DNA of 37,595 nt, from positions 1-37,595 of the forward strand of contig USEY01000035.1 in assembly GCA_900553815.1 (NCBI GenBank), written 5' to 3'. The notes beneath the pieces are model-generated. The model did not search any database and was not told where the DNA came from. It saw only the letters and a list, made by a program, of their open reading frames with translations. Positions 1 through 7,252 of the stretch are shown here, in pieces (position 1 is the stretch's first letter; every line of letters starts with the position of its first letter). A program made the translations under genes and the position numbers. Origin of the DNA: an uncultured Bacteroides sp. Its GTDB lineage: Bacteria; Bacteroidota; Bacteroidia; Bacteroidales; Bacteroidaceae.

Positions 1-52
1 TGGCATAGTGGCGGAAGCCGCTTAGCCGATATGGTGAATTCTTAACGGACTA

Positions 53-1450
53 TTAATTTATGTAGTCCAGTGCATATTCTGAATAGGGGACTTCCATTTC
101 ACTGAGCTGCTGTACCATAATTCTGCGTTTCACCTTTACCGAGCGTGCACTTCTGATTATCTTCAGTTTCTCATCATTGGGGTTATATTCACAACTGCTG
201 AATGTGGGATTGAAGAAATGACAGTCATCGTACCATTTAGTTACCGATTCTACAGACTGGTATCTGTTCCTTACCAGAACCTCGTTTATCTCATTATCTA
301 TGGCAAACCAGTTCTTGGTAAAATCGGGATATAGGAACTGCCGGAAAGGCATGGTTTCAAGGACAGCACTGAAAGCAAATCGGCTCTCCTTATTGTCCGC
401 ACTGTTATATAAAGTCTGTACTGTCTGGTAGGCGAACTCATGGGCGGATATTTCCCATTCGACCTGTCCCCTGTCCTTGATAATGATTGCCGGATTTACC
501 TTGTAGATGTGTGTGGCGGATTTTATCCCGTTACGGAACCTTCCACAAATCTGTATGCAGTCCGTATCAATGTCAAGCATGGTATATTCAGAAATATAAG
601 GGTCTGTTACCATTACCAAGTCAGGCTTATAAGGTAAGTCCAAGTCAAATGCGGTGAAGAATCTGCCTGTGAAGAAGTTGTATTTCTTCATAGTGTCCGC
701 ACTCCAGTCCTTATAGGCATTGTCAAAGGAATATTCATTTCTGAGTTTCATGCGGCTTTTGGGTGCACAATAGACCGCTGAATCTTCCAGTATGTTCAGC
801 TGTTTCATTATGGCATAGATTTCTACTACAGAGTTTATGAAGAAACAGACTGTACCATCATGGACTTTCAGATAATCGCTTATCGTTTTCTGAATGTTAT
901 AAGTATGGGTAACTGTAATATCCTGCCTATAGTCATAATCGGCATTCACTTCCATTGTCTCAAACTCTTTGAAACGTGGGTCACTGAATCCAATTGGAGT
1001 AGCTGAAACCAGTGCCTTCCCTTTGAAGCGGAAAAAGTCATTCATCGGTAGAACTATATCCATTCTATAGTCAACGTCTTTAATTAACTGGTGGCATTCA
1101 TCCATTAGCAGGAAGAAATGGTTGTATATGTCAATATTGCATCTTGCACACGCTGTTTTTACCTTACTGAAACTTTCGGGAGTAATCATAATCTTATGCA
1201 GCGTGTTACTTGTCAGATAATTGCATATCTTATCTGCTGTCACATTTTCATAGACACCCAGCAGGTTATCATATTTGCTACATTTACTTCTGATAACAGG
1301 AACATTAGGAACAATGATTATGGAGTTTCTTTCAGTATTAAGCTCCAGAGTAGTAGCTCCACAGCCGGGTATCTTCTTGGAAAGAATGCAGTCAGACGGT
1401 ATTTCATTCATTACGTCAGACAGGTATTGACCTTTATGTATTATAATCAT
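53..1450 (-). CDS. SF2 helicase-like ATPase of an integrative element
   Basis: A 465-residue protein with the motif order of superfamily 2 helicases: a P-loop-like GCGATT near residue 29, the Walker B variant LLMDECHQ near 115, motif III SAT (ALVSATP) near 148, and motif VI-like QICGRFRNG near 300. It therefore probably couples nucleotide hydrolysis to moving on nucleic acid, in the cytoplasm. The P-loop lacks the usual GKT lysine (alanine in its place), so ATPase activity is uncertain. Its ATG overlaps the TGA of the upstream 143-residue gene in an ATGA arrangement, which points to coupled translation. It ends 52 bases from the window edge. The precise substrate and the role in transfer or replication of the element are unknown. 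Confidence 0.75.
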   Translation of the reverse strand: MIIIHKGQYLSDVMNEIPSDCILSKKIPGCGATTLELNTERNSIIIVPNVPVIRSKCSKYDNLLGVYENVTADKICNYLTSNTLHKIMITPESFSKVKTACARCNIDIYNHFFLLMDECHQLIKDVDYRMDIVLPMNDFFRFKGKALVSATPIGFSDPRFKEFETMEVNADYDYRQDITVTHTYNIQKTISDYLKVHDGTVCFFINSVVEIYAIMKQLNILEDSAVYCAPKSRMKLRNEYSFDNAYKDWSADTMKKYNFFTGRFFTAFDLDLPYKPDLVMVTDPYISEYTMLDIDTDCIQICGRFRNGIKSATHIYKVNPAIIIKDRGQVEWEISAHEFAYQTVQTLYNSADNKESRFAFSAVLETMPFRQFLYPDFTKNWFAIDNEINEVLVRNRYQSVESVTKWYDDCHFFNPTFSSCEYNPNDEKLKIIRSARSVKVKRRIMVQQLSEMEVPYSEYALDYIN

Positions 1451-1878
1451 AATCCTTTGCTGTTTAAATAGTCCATAAATTCATCACTTCTCTTGATGCT
1501 AAAGTAGAGCTTGCCGAAACGGAACAATGCTCTAAGCTTTACATAGGCTTCTGTTTCCCGTAAAAAGGGGATTCTTGCAATGTTGCATTTCTGTTCGATA
1601 AGTTCTTGCAGACAGGTCAGCTGGGTATCAGCAGCCATTCTGGAAATGTCGGACGGGAAGATACCGAAGTCTTCATAATCGCCTGTTTGCAGGTAGTTGA
1701 GAATCCAGTGCCAGCTTTGTTCGTCAAGCAGGTATCTTATTCCTGTCATTCCTTGACTACTTATCCATGCTTCTCCGTTCATTTGAATATGTAGCTGTTT
1801 GTGCTGCATCATTAACCGCTTCACTTGTCTGTGAGCTGTTTCGTTGTCGTATGTTTGAGGGAACTGTATCTGCTTCAT
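1447..1878 (-). CDS. Unknown protein of the integrative element (143 aa)
   Basis: I do not recognise a family. The protein is soluble-looking, with many charged and aromatic residues (for example RYLLDEQSWHWILNYLQTG) and no signal peptide or membrane segment. Its stop codon overlaps the start of the helicase-like gene by four bases (ATGA), and it lies 67 bases downstream of the 192-residue gene, so the three are probably one transcription unit. A role alongside the helicase-like protein is inference from this coupling. The reading frame is supported by gene-tight packing and by ordinary codon use compared with its neighbours. Confidence 0.6.
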   Translation of the reverse strand: MKQIQFPQTYDNETAHRQVKRLMMQHKQLHIQMNGEAWISSQGMTGIRYLLDEQSWHWILNYLQTGDYEDFGIFPSDISRMAADTQLTCLQELIEQKCNIARIPFLRETEAYVKLRALFRFGKLYFSIKRSDEFMDYLNSKGL

Positions 1879-1945
1879 CTGATTGTTATATTGGAAAGGA
1901 TGGCCGAGAAGTGCTGTCCTCTCGACCTCCTTTCAAGTTGACTGT

Positions 1946-2524
1946 TTAAGCTACCTTATTGGGTTCGGTTGTTTCCTGCTGCGCTTCCACTTTCTTCATC
2001 CATTCTGGCTTGCGGGCTTCACTGATAAGCTCGTTCACTTCATCTGTTGCTTTCAGACAGAATCTCACATAGCCGTTGAAAGTGCTGGTGAATCTCATAC
2101 AGCGATAACGCTCTCCCTTGTTGCTGTACCAGTCTGTCTCAATATAGCCTCTCATGGATGATTTGATGTACTGTTTGAACAAATCCAACACCATATTCTC
2201 TCCATCCTTGGCAATTTCCACCTCATGTTCCTCTGCTTTATAGACACTCAAATAATTTGTTTTTTTAGCCATGCCATTGTGTATGGCTGATATGAGGTCG
2301 GTATCTCCAGCACCTTCAAAATGCTGTTTGGTTCCATTGCTGTAAGTAACCGTTACAGATATGATTAACCTACTATTTGATTGTTTGAAACTCATATTCG
2401 TTTTGGTAGGAAACATAAGGAATGCTTCTTTTAATGCTTGCACAAATTCAGCGCTTACTTTAGTGTTATCTACTACCTTTGTTGAAACATTCTCTATGAT
2501 ATTTCCAAAATTCATATTTTTCAT
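1946..2524 (-). CDS. Unknown protein of the integrative element (192 aa)
   Basis: No family recognised. The N-terminal half (MNFGNIIENVSTKVVDNTK onward) and a central beta-like stretch (LIISVTVTYSNGTKQHFEG) suggest a small folded cytoplasmic protein; the C-terminal tail is charged and probably disordered (EAQQETTEPNKVA). Two in-frame ATGs are possible (2524 and 2515); the first is given. A GC-rich hairpin that contains an AAAGGAG sequence lies about 17 to 36 bases upstream. It is first in a leftward unit with the 143-residue and helicase-like genes, and a promoter-like TACCTTTG lies about 220 bases upstream. Confidence 0.6.
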   Translation of the reverse strand: MKNMNFGNIIENVSTKVVDNTKVSAEFVQALKEAFLMFPTKTNMSFKQSNSRLIISVTVTYSNGTKQHFEGAGDTDLISAIHNGMAKKTNYLSVYKAEEHEVEIAKDGENMVLDLFKQYIKSSMRGYIETDWYSNKGERYRCMRFTSTFNGYVRFCLKATDEVNELISEARKPEWMKKVEAQQETTEPNKVA

Positions 2525-2540
2525 ATATTTAATTGTTTTA

Positions 2541-2560
2541 CTCCGCTCCTTTGGGCGGAG
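2541..2560 (-). promoter_or_regulatory. Leader hairpin containing a Shine-Dalgarno-like sequence
   Basis: CTCCGC and GCGGAG form a 6-bp GC-rich stem with an 8-base loop upstream of the 192-residue gene. Read on the minus strand the loop and 3' arm include AAAGGAG, a purine-rich ribosome-binding-like sequence about 20 bases before the ATG. Pairing could mask it. Function is inference. Confidence 0.4.
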
Positions 2561-2684
2561 GTCTTAAGTTAATTACTAATGTCTATCGGTAACTACTGAA
2601 GCTATGCGCACTTGCTCGTTTGTCCCCTTTAGACATTGCAAAGTTCGAGGTTTTCATGTCTCGTTATCAGGAGTAAAATCTGAT

Positions 2685-2785
2685 GGATTTTTATTCCCCT
2701 TTTCTCAACCGTTCCATGGAACTCTTGTCCTTTGACAGTGCAAAGGTAGAGAGGATAGTGCTACATTATGGGGAATAAAAAATCC
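2685..2785. repeat. Long inverted repeat flanking a promoter-like element
   Basis: GGATTTTTATTCCCC (2685-2699) is matched on the other strand by GGGGAATAAAAAATCC (2770-2785), with one extra A. The second arm overlaps the terminator stem at 2782-2793, and a TACCTTTG promoter-like site lies between the arms. Confidence 0.55.
2741..2748 (-). promoter_or_regulatory. Bacteroides -7 element, candidate promoter of the three-gene unit
   Basis: On the minus strand this reads TACCTTTG, a match to the Bacteroides -7 consensus TAnnTTTG. I see no good TTTG at the -33 position, so the call is weak. It would give a leader of roughly 200 bases ahead of the 192-residue gene. Confidence 0.4.
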
Positions 2786-2827
2786 CGCTATTCTATTCCC
2801 TTTAGATAGGAAACCGAATAACGGGAT
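2782..2827 (-). terminator. Intrinsic terminator of the 288-aa gene
   Basis: Read leftward, ATCCCGTTATTC (2827-2816) pairs with GAATAGCGGGAT (2793-2782), 11 of 12 positions Watson-Crick with one G-T wobble, followed at once by TTTTTATT. It sits 20 bases past the stop of the 288-residue gene. Confidence 0.75.
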
Positions 2828-2846
2828 ATATTGTAAGATAAAGATG

Positions 2847-3713
2847 TCAGATAGAAAACTCTGGATAGATGTTGCTTATATTGTGTGGGTATCTGTAGTC
2901 TTTATATTGTTTGAGAAAAGCTTTGAGCGTTTCATTTTCAATATCAGTCCATGTCTTTTCATTTTTAGACAGTCTGATAAAATAGACCAATCGACTGACC
3001 TGCTCCATTTCTTTGATAGAATGGTTAGCCCCTGCTCTTCTTTTGGCTCTGATTTGTTGTTGGGTATTGAAGAAGGTAAGAAGCATTTTAGCAAAGTAAG
3101 CAATAAACGGTGATTCTTTCAACATGGTTGGTGTTTCTTCTTCCTGCCTTCTGCTTAGATATTTGAACATATCAATATCAGCCTCGCTTATATATTTGTT
3201 TATGGCTTCCGATATTGCCTTTATTGCCCTTATATCTTCCAGAACAACTTTCTGCTTGCCTGCCTTGAAAGTAAGAATTGCGGTATCATCTGTATGGTTG
3301 ATGGCAGATTGTAGTTGCTCTAATTGTTCCAATGGGGTGGATTTCATTGTTGTGCCTTGATAGAACATGCTTTCGCAATAATCAAAAACAAAGAGAATCA
3401 GTAGCCAGAATTTATCTGCATCAAGTTCAAGATAGCTAATGAGTTCTTGGATTTCACGCTCAGTTAAATATTGGTTATATAAGTTTTGTTTACTCAATAG
3501 ACTTTGGTTGAATCTGTTTTTGAATATGACCATGCAGTCTGTAGCACCGAAAGGTATGTTTTTGGCTTCTTCTATAGCTTCTGCTGATGCTTCACATCTG
3601 GTCACGTTTATTTTATAATCATAATCTTCTAAGTCTGGGATATAAATAGATTCTATTATTCCGATATATTCCATTAGAGATAACGCGTTATTGTCCCATT
3701 CTAGCTTATCCAT
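2847..3713 (-). CDS. Unknown protein of the integrative element (288 aa)
   Basis: I do not recognise the family. The protein is mostly helical and charged, with no signal peptide; a hydrophobic stretch (FWLLILFVFDYC, mid-protein) is too short and acidic to call a membrane helix. The ATG at 3713 (MDKLEWDNN) is preferred to an upstream in-frame GTG at 3740, because that GTG lies inside a good -7 promoter element and would be at or before the transcription start. The gene has its own terminator and promoter, so it is a single-gene unit between the integrase and the helicase-like operon. Its position next to an integrase suggests an element maintenance or regulation role, but nothing in the sequence shows this. 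Confidence 0.6.
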   Translation of the reverse strand: MDKLEWDNNALSLMEYIGIIESIYIPDLEDYDYKINVTRCEASAEAIEEAKNIPFGATDCMVIFKNRFNQSLLSKQNLYNQYLTEREIQELISYLELDADKFWLLILFVFDYCESMFYQGTTMKSTPLEQLEQLQSAINHTDDTAILTFKAGKQKVVLEDIRAIKAISEAINKYISEADIDMFKYLSRRQEEETPTMLKESPFIAYFAKMLLTFFNTQQQIRAKRRAGANHSIKEMEQVSRLVYFIRLSKNEKTWTDIENETLKAFLKQYKDYRYPHNISNIYPEFSI

Positions 3714-3739
3714 ATTTTTCGTTCTGTTAGTTATATGCA

Positions 3740-3766
3740 CAAATTTAATGAGAAAATCCCACTCAC
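3740..3766 (-). promoter_or_regulatory. Promoter of the 288-aa gene
   Basis: The minus strand reads TAAATTTG at 3747-3740 (consensus TAnnTTTG), with ATTG 18 bases further upstream as a partial -33. The predicted start is about 20 bases before the ATG at 3713. It overlaps the integrase terminator region. Confidence 0.6.
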
Positions 3767-3784
3767 AATAACTGCAAGTGGGAT
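3756..3784 (-). terminator. Intrinsic terminator of the integrase gene
   Basis: ATCCCACT and AGTGGGAT form a perfect 8-bp stem with a 13-base loop, beginning 8 bases past the integrase stop codon and followed leftward by TTTCTC. Confidence 0.7.
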
Positions 3785-3791
3785 AATCTTT

Positions 3792-5012
3792 CTAAAGTAG
3801 ATTCTTCATCGCATCATCTACCTGTTCATTATCAAATTTACTTAGATATATCTGGGTAGTTTTTATATCTTGATGTCCTAACGCTTGTGATATGATTCCA
3901 ATGTTTACTCCAGATTTCTTTAATATGGTAGCGAATGAATGTCGAGCAACGTATGTGGTTACTTCTGCCGTTATCCCTAGTTCTTGAGCAAATGTTCTCA
4001 ATTCAGTATTTACTTGATGGCAGATTTTATGTACTCTGTTACTTTTCTGCATGGGTGTTATATGTCGTTTGCAATGTAGAATAGGAAATAGATATTCTGC
4101 TTCTTGTTGATAAGTGGAATATTTTGCAATTATTGTTGAGGCTTCTTTGGATAATAGGAGATTAATATTGCCATGTGTTTTTTGTCTTTGGTAAATCAGT
4201 CTGTCCTCAACAATGTTTTGATGTGTCAAGTTAGCAATATCCACAAACGAGATTCCACCACATAAATAGGAGAAAGAAAACAAATCGTGAGTAAGTTGTC
4301 TAAGTTTACTTTGACCATTACAATTTGCGTTTATAAGTTTCAGAATATCATTCTTGGATAAGGCTCTTTTAATAGTTTTGGTATTGAAGTGACTTAACTT
4401 GTACTCAATAAACGGGTTCTTTTCACGTGCCACTATCTTTGCTTCTATTGCTTTATTATAGGTAGCTCGTAAAGTTCGGAACTGATAACTAAGAGATGTA
4501 TCTTTATTCCCCTTACTTCGCATCCAGTCCTCAAACCTCTTACAGAAAGAAACATCTATATGGCTGAAGGTATAATTCAGCTTTTTACCTTTATTGAAAT
4601 TGCGCAGGGTATTGTATGAGTTTAGGTAAGCATAGCTATTACCAATTCTACCTTTCTGCTTTAAATCTTCGATTAGTGACAGGTAGAACTCTTCAACTGT
4701 TTTTGCCTTGATTTCCTCTTTCTGTTCGTTTATTAATGAAGAAGCGGTAAACTCTTCGCTATTAGCTTTCTTTTCTAAGATTTTTTGCTGATAATCTAAT
4801 TTTGTTTTAAGGATAATCTTTTGAATTAAGTCTTTGTTAGGATTGTTAGGTTTAGGTACATTTCGTTCAAAGTCCCAATGTTTTGCTGCAACAGATATTT
4901 TAAGGCTTTTATAGGTGCTTTTCCCATTCTGTGCAATTCTCAACATTAAAGGGTGTTCTCCATTTGCTAAGGTTTTACTTTTGTAGCAAATCACTGAAAT
5001 TGTAGCGTCCAT
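3792..5012 (-). CDS. Tyrosine recombinase (integrase) with substituted catalytic residues
   Basis: A 406-residue site-specific recombinase that would integrate and excise the element. It has the Bacteroides layout: an N-terminal arm-binding-type domain (about 1-95), a SAM-like core-binding domain (about 105-200) and a catalytic domain (about 215-406). Visible catalytic residues are K278 (RQKTH), R357 and H358 in YVARHSFAT, H380 (ALGHQD) and the nucleophile Y389 (TTQIYL). The position of the first catalytic arginine (FSYLCGGISFVDIANL) is glycine 252, and the first histidine of HxxR is tyrosine 354. Loss of the first arginine is known in IntDOT of CTnDOT, which has a serine there, so this need not mean an inactive enzyme. 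It is transcribed away from the adjacent tRNA-Pro, and its start is abutted by 12-bp repeats. Confidence 0.92.
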   Translation of the reverse strand: MDATISVICYKSKTLANGEHPLMLRIAQNGKSTYKSLKISVAAKHWDFERNVPKPNNPNKDLIQKIILKTKLDYQQKILEKKANSEEFTASSLINEQKEEIKAKTVEEFYLSLIEDLKQKGRIGNSYAYLNSYNTLRNFNKGKKLNYTFSHIDVSFCKRFEDWMRSKGNKDTSLSYQFRTLRATYNKAIEAKIVAREKNPFIEYKLSHFNTKTIKRALSKNDILKLINANCNGQSKLRQLTHDLFSFSYLCGGISFVDIANLTHQNIVEDRLIYQRQKTHGNINLLLSKEASTIIAKYSTYQQEAEYLFPILHCKRHITPMQKSNRVHKICHQVNTELRTFAQELGITAEVTTYVARHSFATILKKSGVNIGIISQALGHQDIKTTQIYLSKFDNEQVDDAMKNLL

Positions 5013-5019
5013 AAGAATC

Positions 5020-5067
5020 TGGTTTAATTCTTGGTTTAATTGCTGGTTTAATTTGCTCGATTAAACC
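5020..5067. repeat. Three 12-bp direct repeats plus an inverted copy at the integrase start
   Basis: TGGTTTAATT occurs at 5020, 5032 and 5044, an exact 12-bp period, and an inverted ATTAAACC follows at 5060-5067. The array starts 8 bases upstream of the integrase ATG. Position and form suit integrase arm-type or excisionase sites, or autoregulation of the integrase; this is inference. Confidence 0.7.
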
Positions 5068-5097
5068 GCCGCTCGCAGTAATATGTCCAAAAACAAA

Positions 5098-5131
5098 AAA
5101 GCATCGACAATCATCAGATTATCAATGCTTT
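5098..5131 (-). terminator. Intrinsic terminator of tRNA-Pro
   Basis: Read leftward, a 15-base arm (5131-5117) pairs with 5112-5098 through 13 Watson-Crick pairs and two G-T wobbles. The loop is 4 bases, and TTTTTTGTTTTT follows. It begins 8 bases after the tRNA 3' end. Confidence 0.85.
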
Positions 5132-5138
5132 CTATCAG

Positions 5139-5213
5139 TCGGGGTGACTGGATTCGAACCAGCGACCACACGCCCCCCAGACGCGTACTCTAACCGGGCT
5201 GAGCTACACCCCG
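5139..5213 (-). tRNA. tRNA-Pro (anticodon GGG)
   Basis: A 75-base cloverleaf on the minus strand. The acceptor arms CGGGGTG and CACCCCG pair fully, with discriminator A at 5139. The D-arm GCTC/GAGT, the anticodon stem CGCGT/GCGTG with loop CTGGGGG (anticodon GGG, proline), and the T-arm GCTGG, TTCGAAT, CCAGT are all present. CCA is not encoded. It has its own promoter and terminator. Its 3' end faces the integrase gene, so it is the likely attachment target of the element to the left, and it appears intact. Confidence 0.95.
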
Positions 5214-5224
5214 AATTGCGGTTG

Positions 5225-5255
5225 CAAAGGTACTACTTTATTTTGAATTAGCAAG
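5225..5255 (-). promoter_or_regulatory. Promoter of tRNA-Pro
   Basis: The minus strand reads CTTG (5255-5252), a 19-base spacer, then TACCTTTG (5232-5225), close to the Bacteroides -33/-7 consensus. The predicted start lies a few bases ahead of the mature tRNA 5' end at 5213. Confidence 0.75.
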
Positions 5256-5372
5256 AGGTGGAGGAAACTTTTTCTAAAAAAAATTGAGATACCAAATAAG
5301 AAAATACAAGAAACAGCTGTGAAACAAGGAGATAGAGGATATACAGGCTAAGAGAAATAGAAGAAAAATTTT

Positions 5373-5490
5373 GGGAAGAGGAAAAAGAAAGGGGGGAAAA
5401 AGATACAGACGAAAGGGAAAAAAGAGAGAAAAACATAAAAAGAAGAGGAAAAAGAAGGGTGATGGAAGAGAAGAACAAACAGGGAGAAGG
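5373..5490. other. Purine-rich tract
   Basis: About 9 pyrimidines in 118 bases on the plus strand, made of GAAA, GGAA and GGGGGG runs, with weaker purine bias back to about 5270. The opposite strand has open frames rich in Ser, Phe and Leu, which follow from the base bias and are not supported as genes. Confidence 0.7.
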
Positions 5491-5656
5491 CTATTGGATA
5501 AATAAAGAGCACAAATGGACAATACGATACTGAAACATGAATAAGGCAGACATTTTGCATAGTATTTGAACAAACAGCTTACACCGACTTCTGAATAAAA
5601 AACTCAACCAGGGATTTTCTCAGGCAAAAACAGGCCAGAAACAAGATAAAACATAC

Positions 5657-5788
5657 ACGCTTTTGACTAAAATGCGTGCTTCTTGTCACCTAAAACAATG
5701 CTTCTTCTGACTTAAAAGTATACTTCTTGTCGGCTAGGAGTTAACTGCTATGCCGATAAATGTTAACTCCCAGTTTGCAAAGTCTTAA
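5657..5788. repeat. 22-bp phased degenerate repeat array A
   Basis: Cutting at 22-bp steps from 5657 gives six related units. Three begin CTTCTT (5679, 5701, 5723), the next two begin CTGCTA and CTCCCA (5745, 5767), and the last three end in TTAA. The self-complementary hexamers GTATAC, GTTAAC and GTTAAC stand at 5718, 5740 and 5762, exactly 22 bp apart. Weak similarity may extend left to 5635. The units share period and layout with the array at 16819-16950. It is non-coding and lies between tRNA-Pro and the porin gene. Confidence 0.75.
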
Positions 5789-6163
5789 ATTTTATCGTCA
5801 AAGCAGTGGTAAAAGCGCTTTTTCGGTGTCCAACCGACCCATAAAAAGTATGTTTCCCTTCTATTTCAAATGTAAATATTTCGCTACCTATCTATAGTAC
5901 AACAGATTACAGAAAAATGATTCAAAATTCGGGACCATGCCTTACTTGCTCCGAAATACGCGATTCTCAGACAATAGAATATACAATTTGTCACTTTGTC
6001 AACAGGAGGACAGCAACAACAGAGTACACCCAGAACAATCAACAGCTACAGTCAGACTCGCCCAAGGATGGCTGTATGTAACAGAAATGAAATATGTATG
6101 ACATTCCAATATAACATATCCAACCGACCTTTGCGGCGAAGACAAAATCATTAACAACAGATT
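5789..6163. other. Non-coding leader region of the porin gene, no clear feature
   Basis: No gene or strong hairpin seen. GACCTTTG about 36 bases before the porin ATG resembles a -7 element with the first base changed, but no -33 was found, so no promoter is called. Confidence 0.5.
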
Positions 6164-7219
6164 ATGAAGAAAACTTCACTCTTGGTACTTGCCTTCATGC
6201 TAGCGCTGCCACTGGCCGCCCAAAGCACAGGCAACAACGAAGACGGCAAAGCGATAGACAAAGAGAAACTGGAAGCCAAGGACTACCTACCCGAAGTGCA
6301 CGGTACGATACGCTCGAAATACGAATACCAAACGGGCATGGGAGCCGGACGTTTTGAAGTGCGCAACGCGCGTGTCAGCATCACGGGAAACATACTGCCC
6401 ATCGTGGCTTACAAGGCCGAAATAGACCTCTCGGACGAAGGCCAGATTAAGATGCTCGATGCCTACGCCCGCATCTTCCCAACCAAGGGACTGACAGTGA
6501 CGGCCGGACAGATGCGCGTGCCTTTCACCATCGACGCACACCGTTCGCCCCACCAGCAGTATTTTGCCAACCGCTCGTTCATAGCCAAGCAGGTGGGCAA
6601 CGTGCGTGACGTAGGTCTGACACTGGGCTATACACTGCCCACCGACCTGCCTATCATCTTGGAAGGCGGTCTGTACAACGGTACGGGACTGACCAACCAA
6701 AAGGTGTGGCACAAGGAAGTGAACTACTCAGGTAAGGCGCAATTCCTGTTTACCAAAGGACTGAACCTGACCCTCAGTGTACAAGGCATACAACCCGAAG
6801 AAGTGTGGATGCGCTCGTACGACGCCGGCATGTACTACGAAACCAATCGTTTCCACATCGAGGCCGAATACCTGTACAAGCAATATTCTGACAACGCATT
6901 CAAGGACGTGCATGCAGTAGACGCGTTCGTCAACTACGACCTGCTGCTGCGCAAAGTATTCAACAAGATGTCTTTCCTGGTGCGCTACGACATGATGACC
7001 GACCAGAGCGACGGCAAGACACGCGACGAGGAAACCAACACACTGGCCATCACCGACTACAAGCGCCACCGACTGACCGGCGGCCTCACCTTCAGCCTCA
7101 GCAAGGCCTTCCGCACGGACCTCAGACTGAACTACGAAAAGTATTTCTACCCGGAAGGCAGCATAGCCAAGGAGTCGGAGCAAGACAAGATTGTACTAGA
7201 ACTCATGGTACGCTTCTAA
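6164..7219 (+). CDS. Outer-membrane porin, phosphate-selective porin O/P type
   Basis: A 351-residue protein with a clear signal peptide (MKKTSLLVLAFMLALPLAAQ) followed by alternating beta-strand sequence and a C-terminal phenylalanine (ELMVRF), as in outer-membrane barrels. The early segment VHGTIRSKYEYQTGMGAGRF, then RNARVSITGNI and the later TAGQMRVPF and GGLYNGTG, match the porin O/P family as I know it. The substrate cannot be read from the sequence: members described as phosphate-selective often have no known specificity. It stands alone, with a 9-bp GC-rich terminator downstream and nearly 1 kb of non-coding DNA upstream. The start is the only reasonable one because the signal peptide begins there. 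Confidence 0.88.
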   Translation: MKKTSLLVLAFMLALPLAAQSTGNNEDGKAIDKEKLEAKDYLPEVHGTIRSKYEYQTGMGAGRFEVRNARVSITGNILPIVAYKAEIDLSDEGQIKMLDAYARIFPTKGLTVTAGQMRVPFTIDAHRSPHQQYFANRSFIAKQVGNVRDVGLTLGYTLPTDLPIILEGGLYNGTGLTNQKVWHKEVNYSGKAQFLFTKGLNLTLSVQGIQPEEVWMRSYDAGMYYETNRFHIEAEYLYKQYSDNAFKDVHAVDAFVNYDLLLRKVFNKMSFLVRYDMMTDQSDGKTRDEETNTLAITDYKRHRLTGGLTFSLSKAFRTDLRLNYEKYFYPEGSIAKESEQDKIVLELMVRF

Positions 7220-7252
7220 AGGAACACAAGCAAAAGTTAACTATACCAACCG

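Larger units (their letters stand above)
1..5138. mobile_element. Integrase-proximal end of an integrative element (partial)
   Basis: The segment holds five leftward genes, the last a tyrosine recombinase next to the 3' end of tRNA-Pro, which is the usual arrangement of an integrative element in a tRNA gene. The DNA is clearly more AT-rich than the chromosome to its right, and the genes (helicase-like protein plus unknowns) are of the kind carried by Bacteroides elements. The left end is outside the window and I found no second copy of the tRNA 3' end, so the exact limit is unknown. The right limit lies between the integrase start (5012) and the tRNA 3' end (5139). That the element is mobile is inference. 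Confidence 0.7.

Noticed and set aside
53..1450. Cas3 or a restriction helicase
   Set aside because: No HD nuclease domain, no cas genes, and no specificity or methylase subunit nearby; the context is an integrative element.
5248..5573. Three overlapping minus-strand open frames rich in Ser, Phe and Leu
   Set aside because: They arise from the purine tract on the plus strand; they have low complexity, overlap each other in different frames, and no promoter fits.
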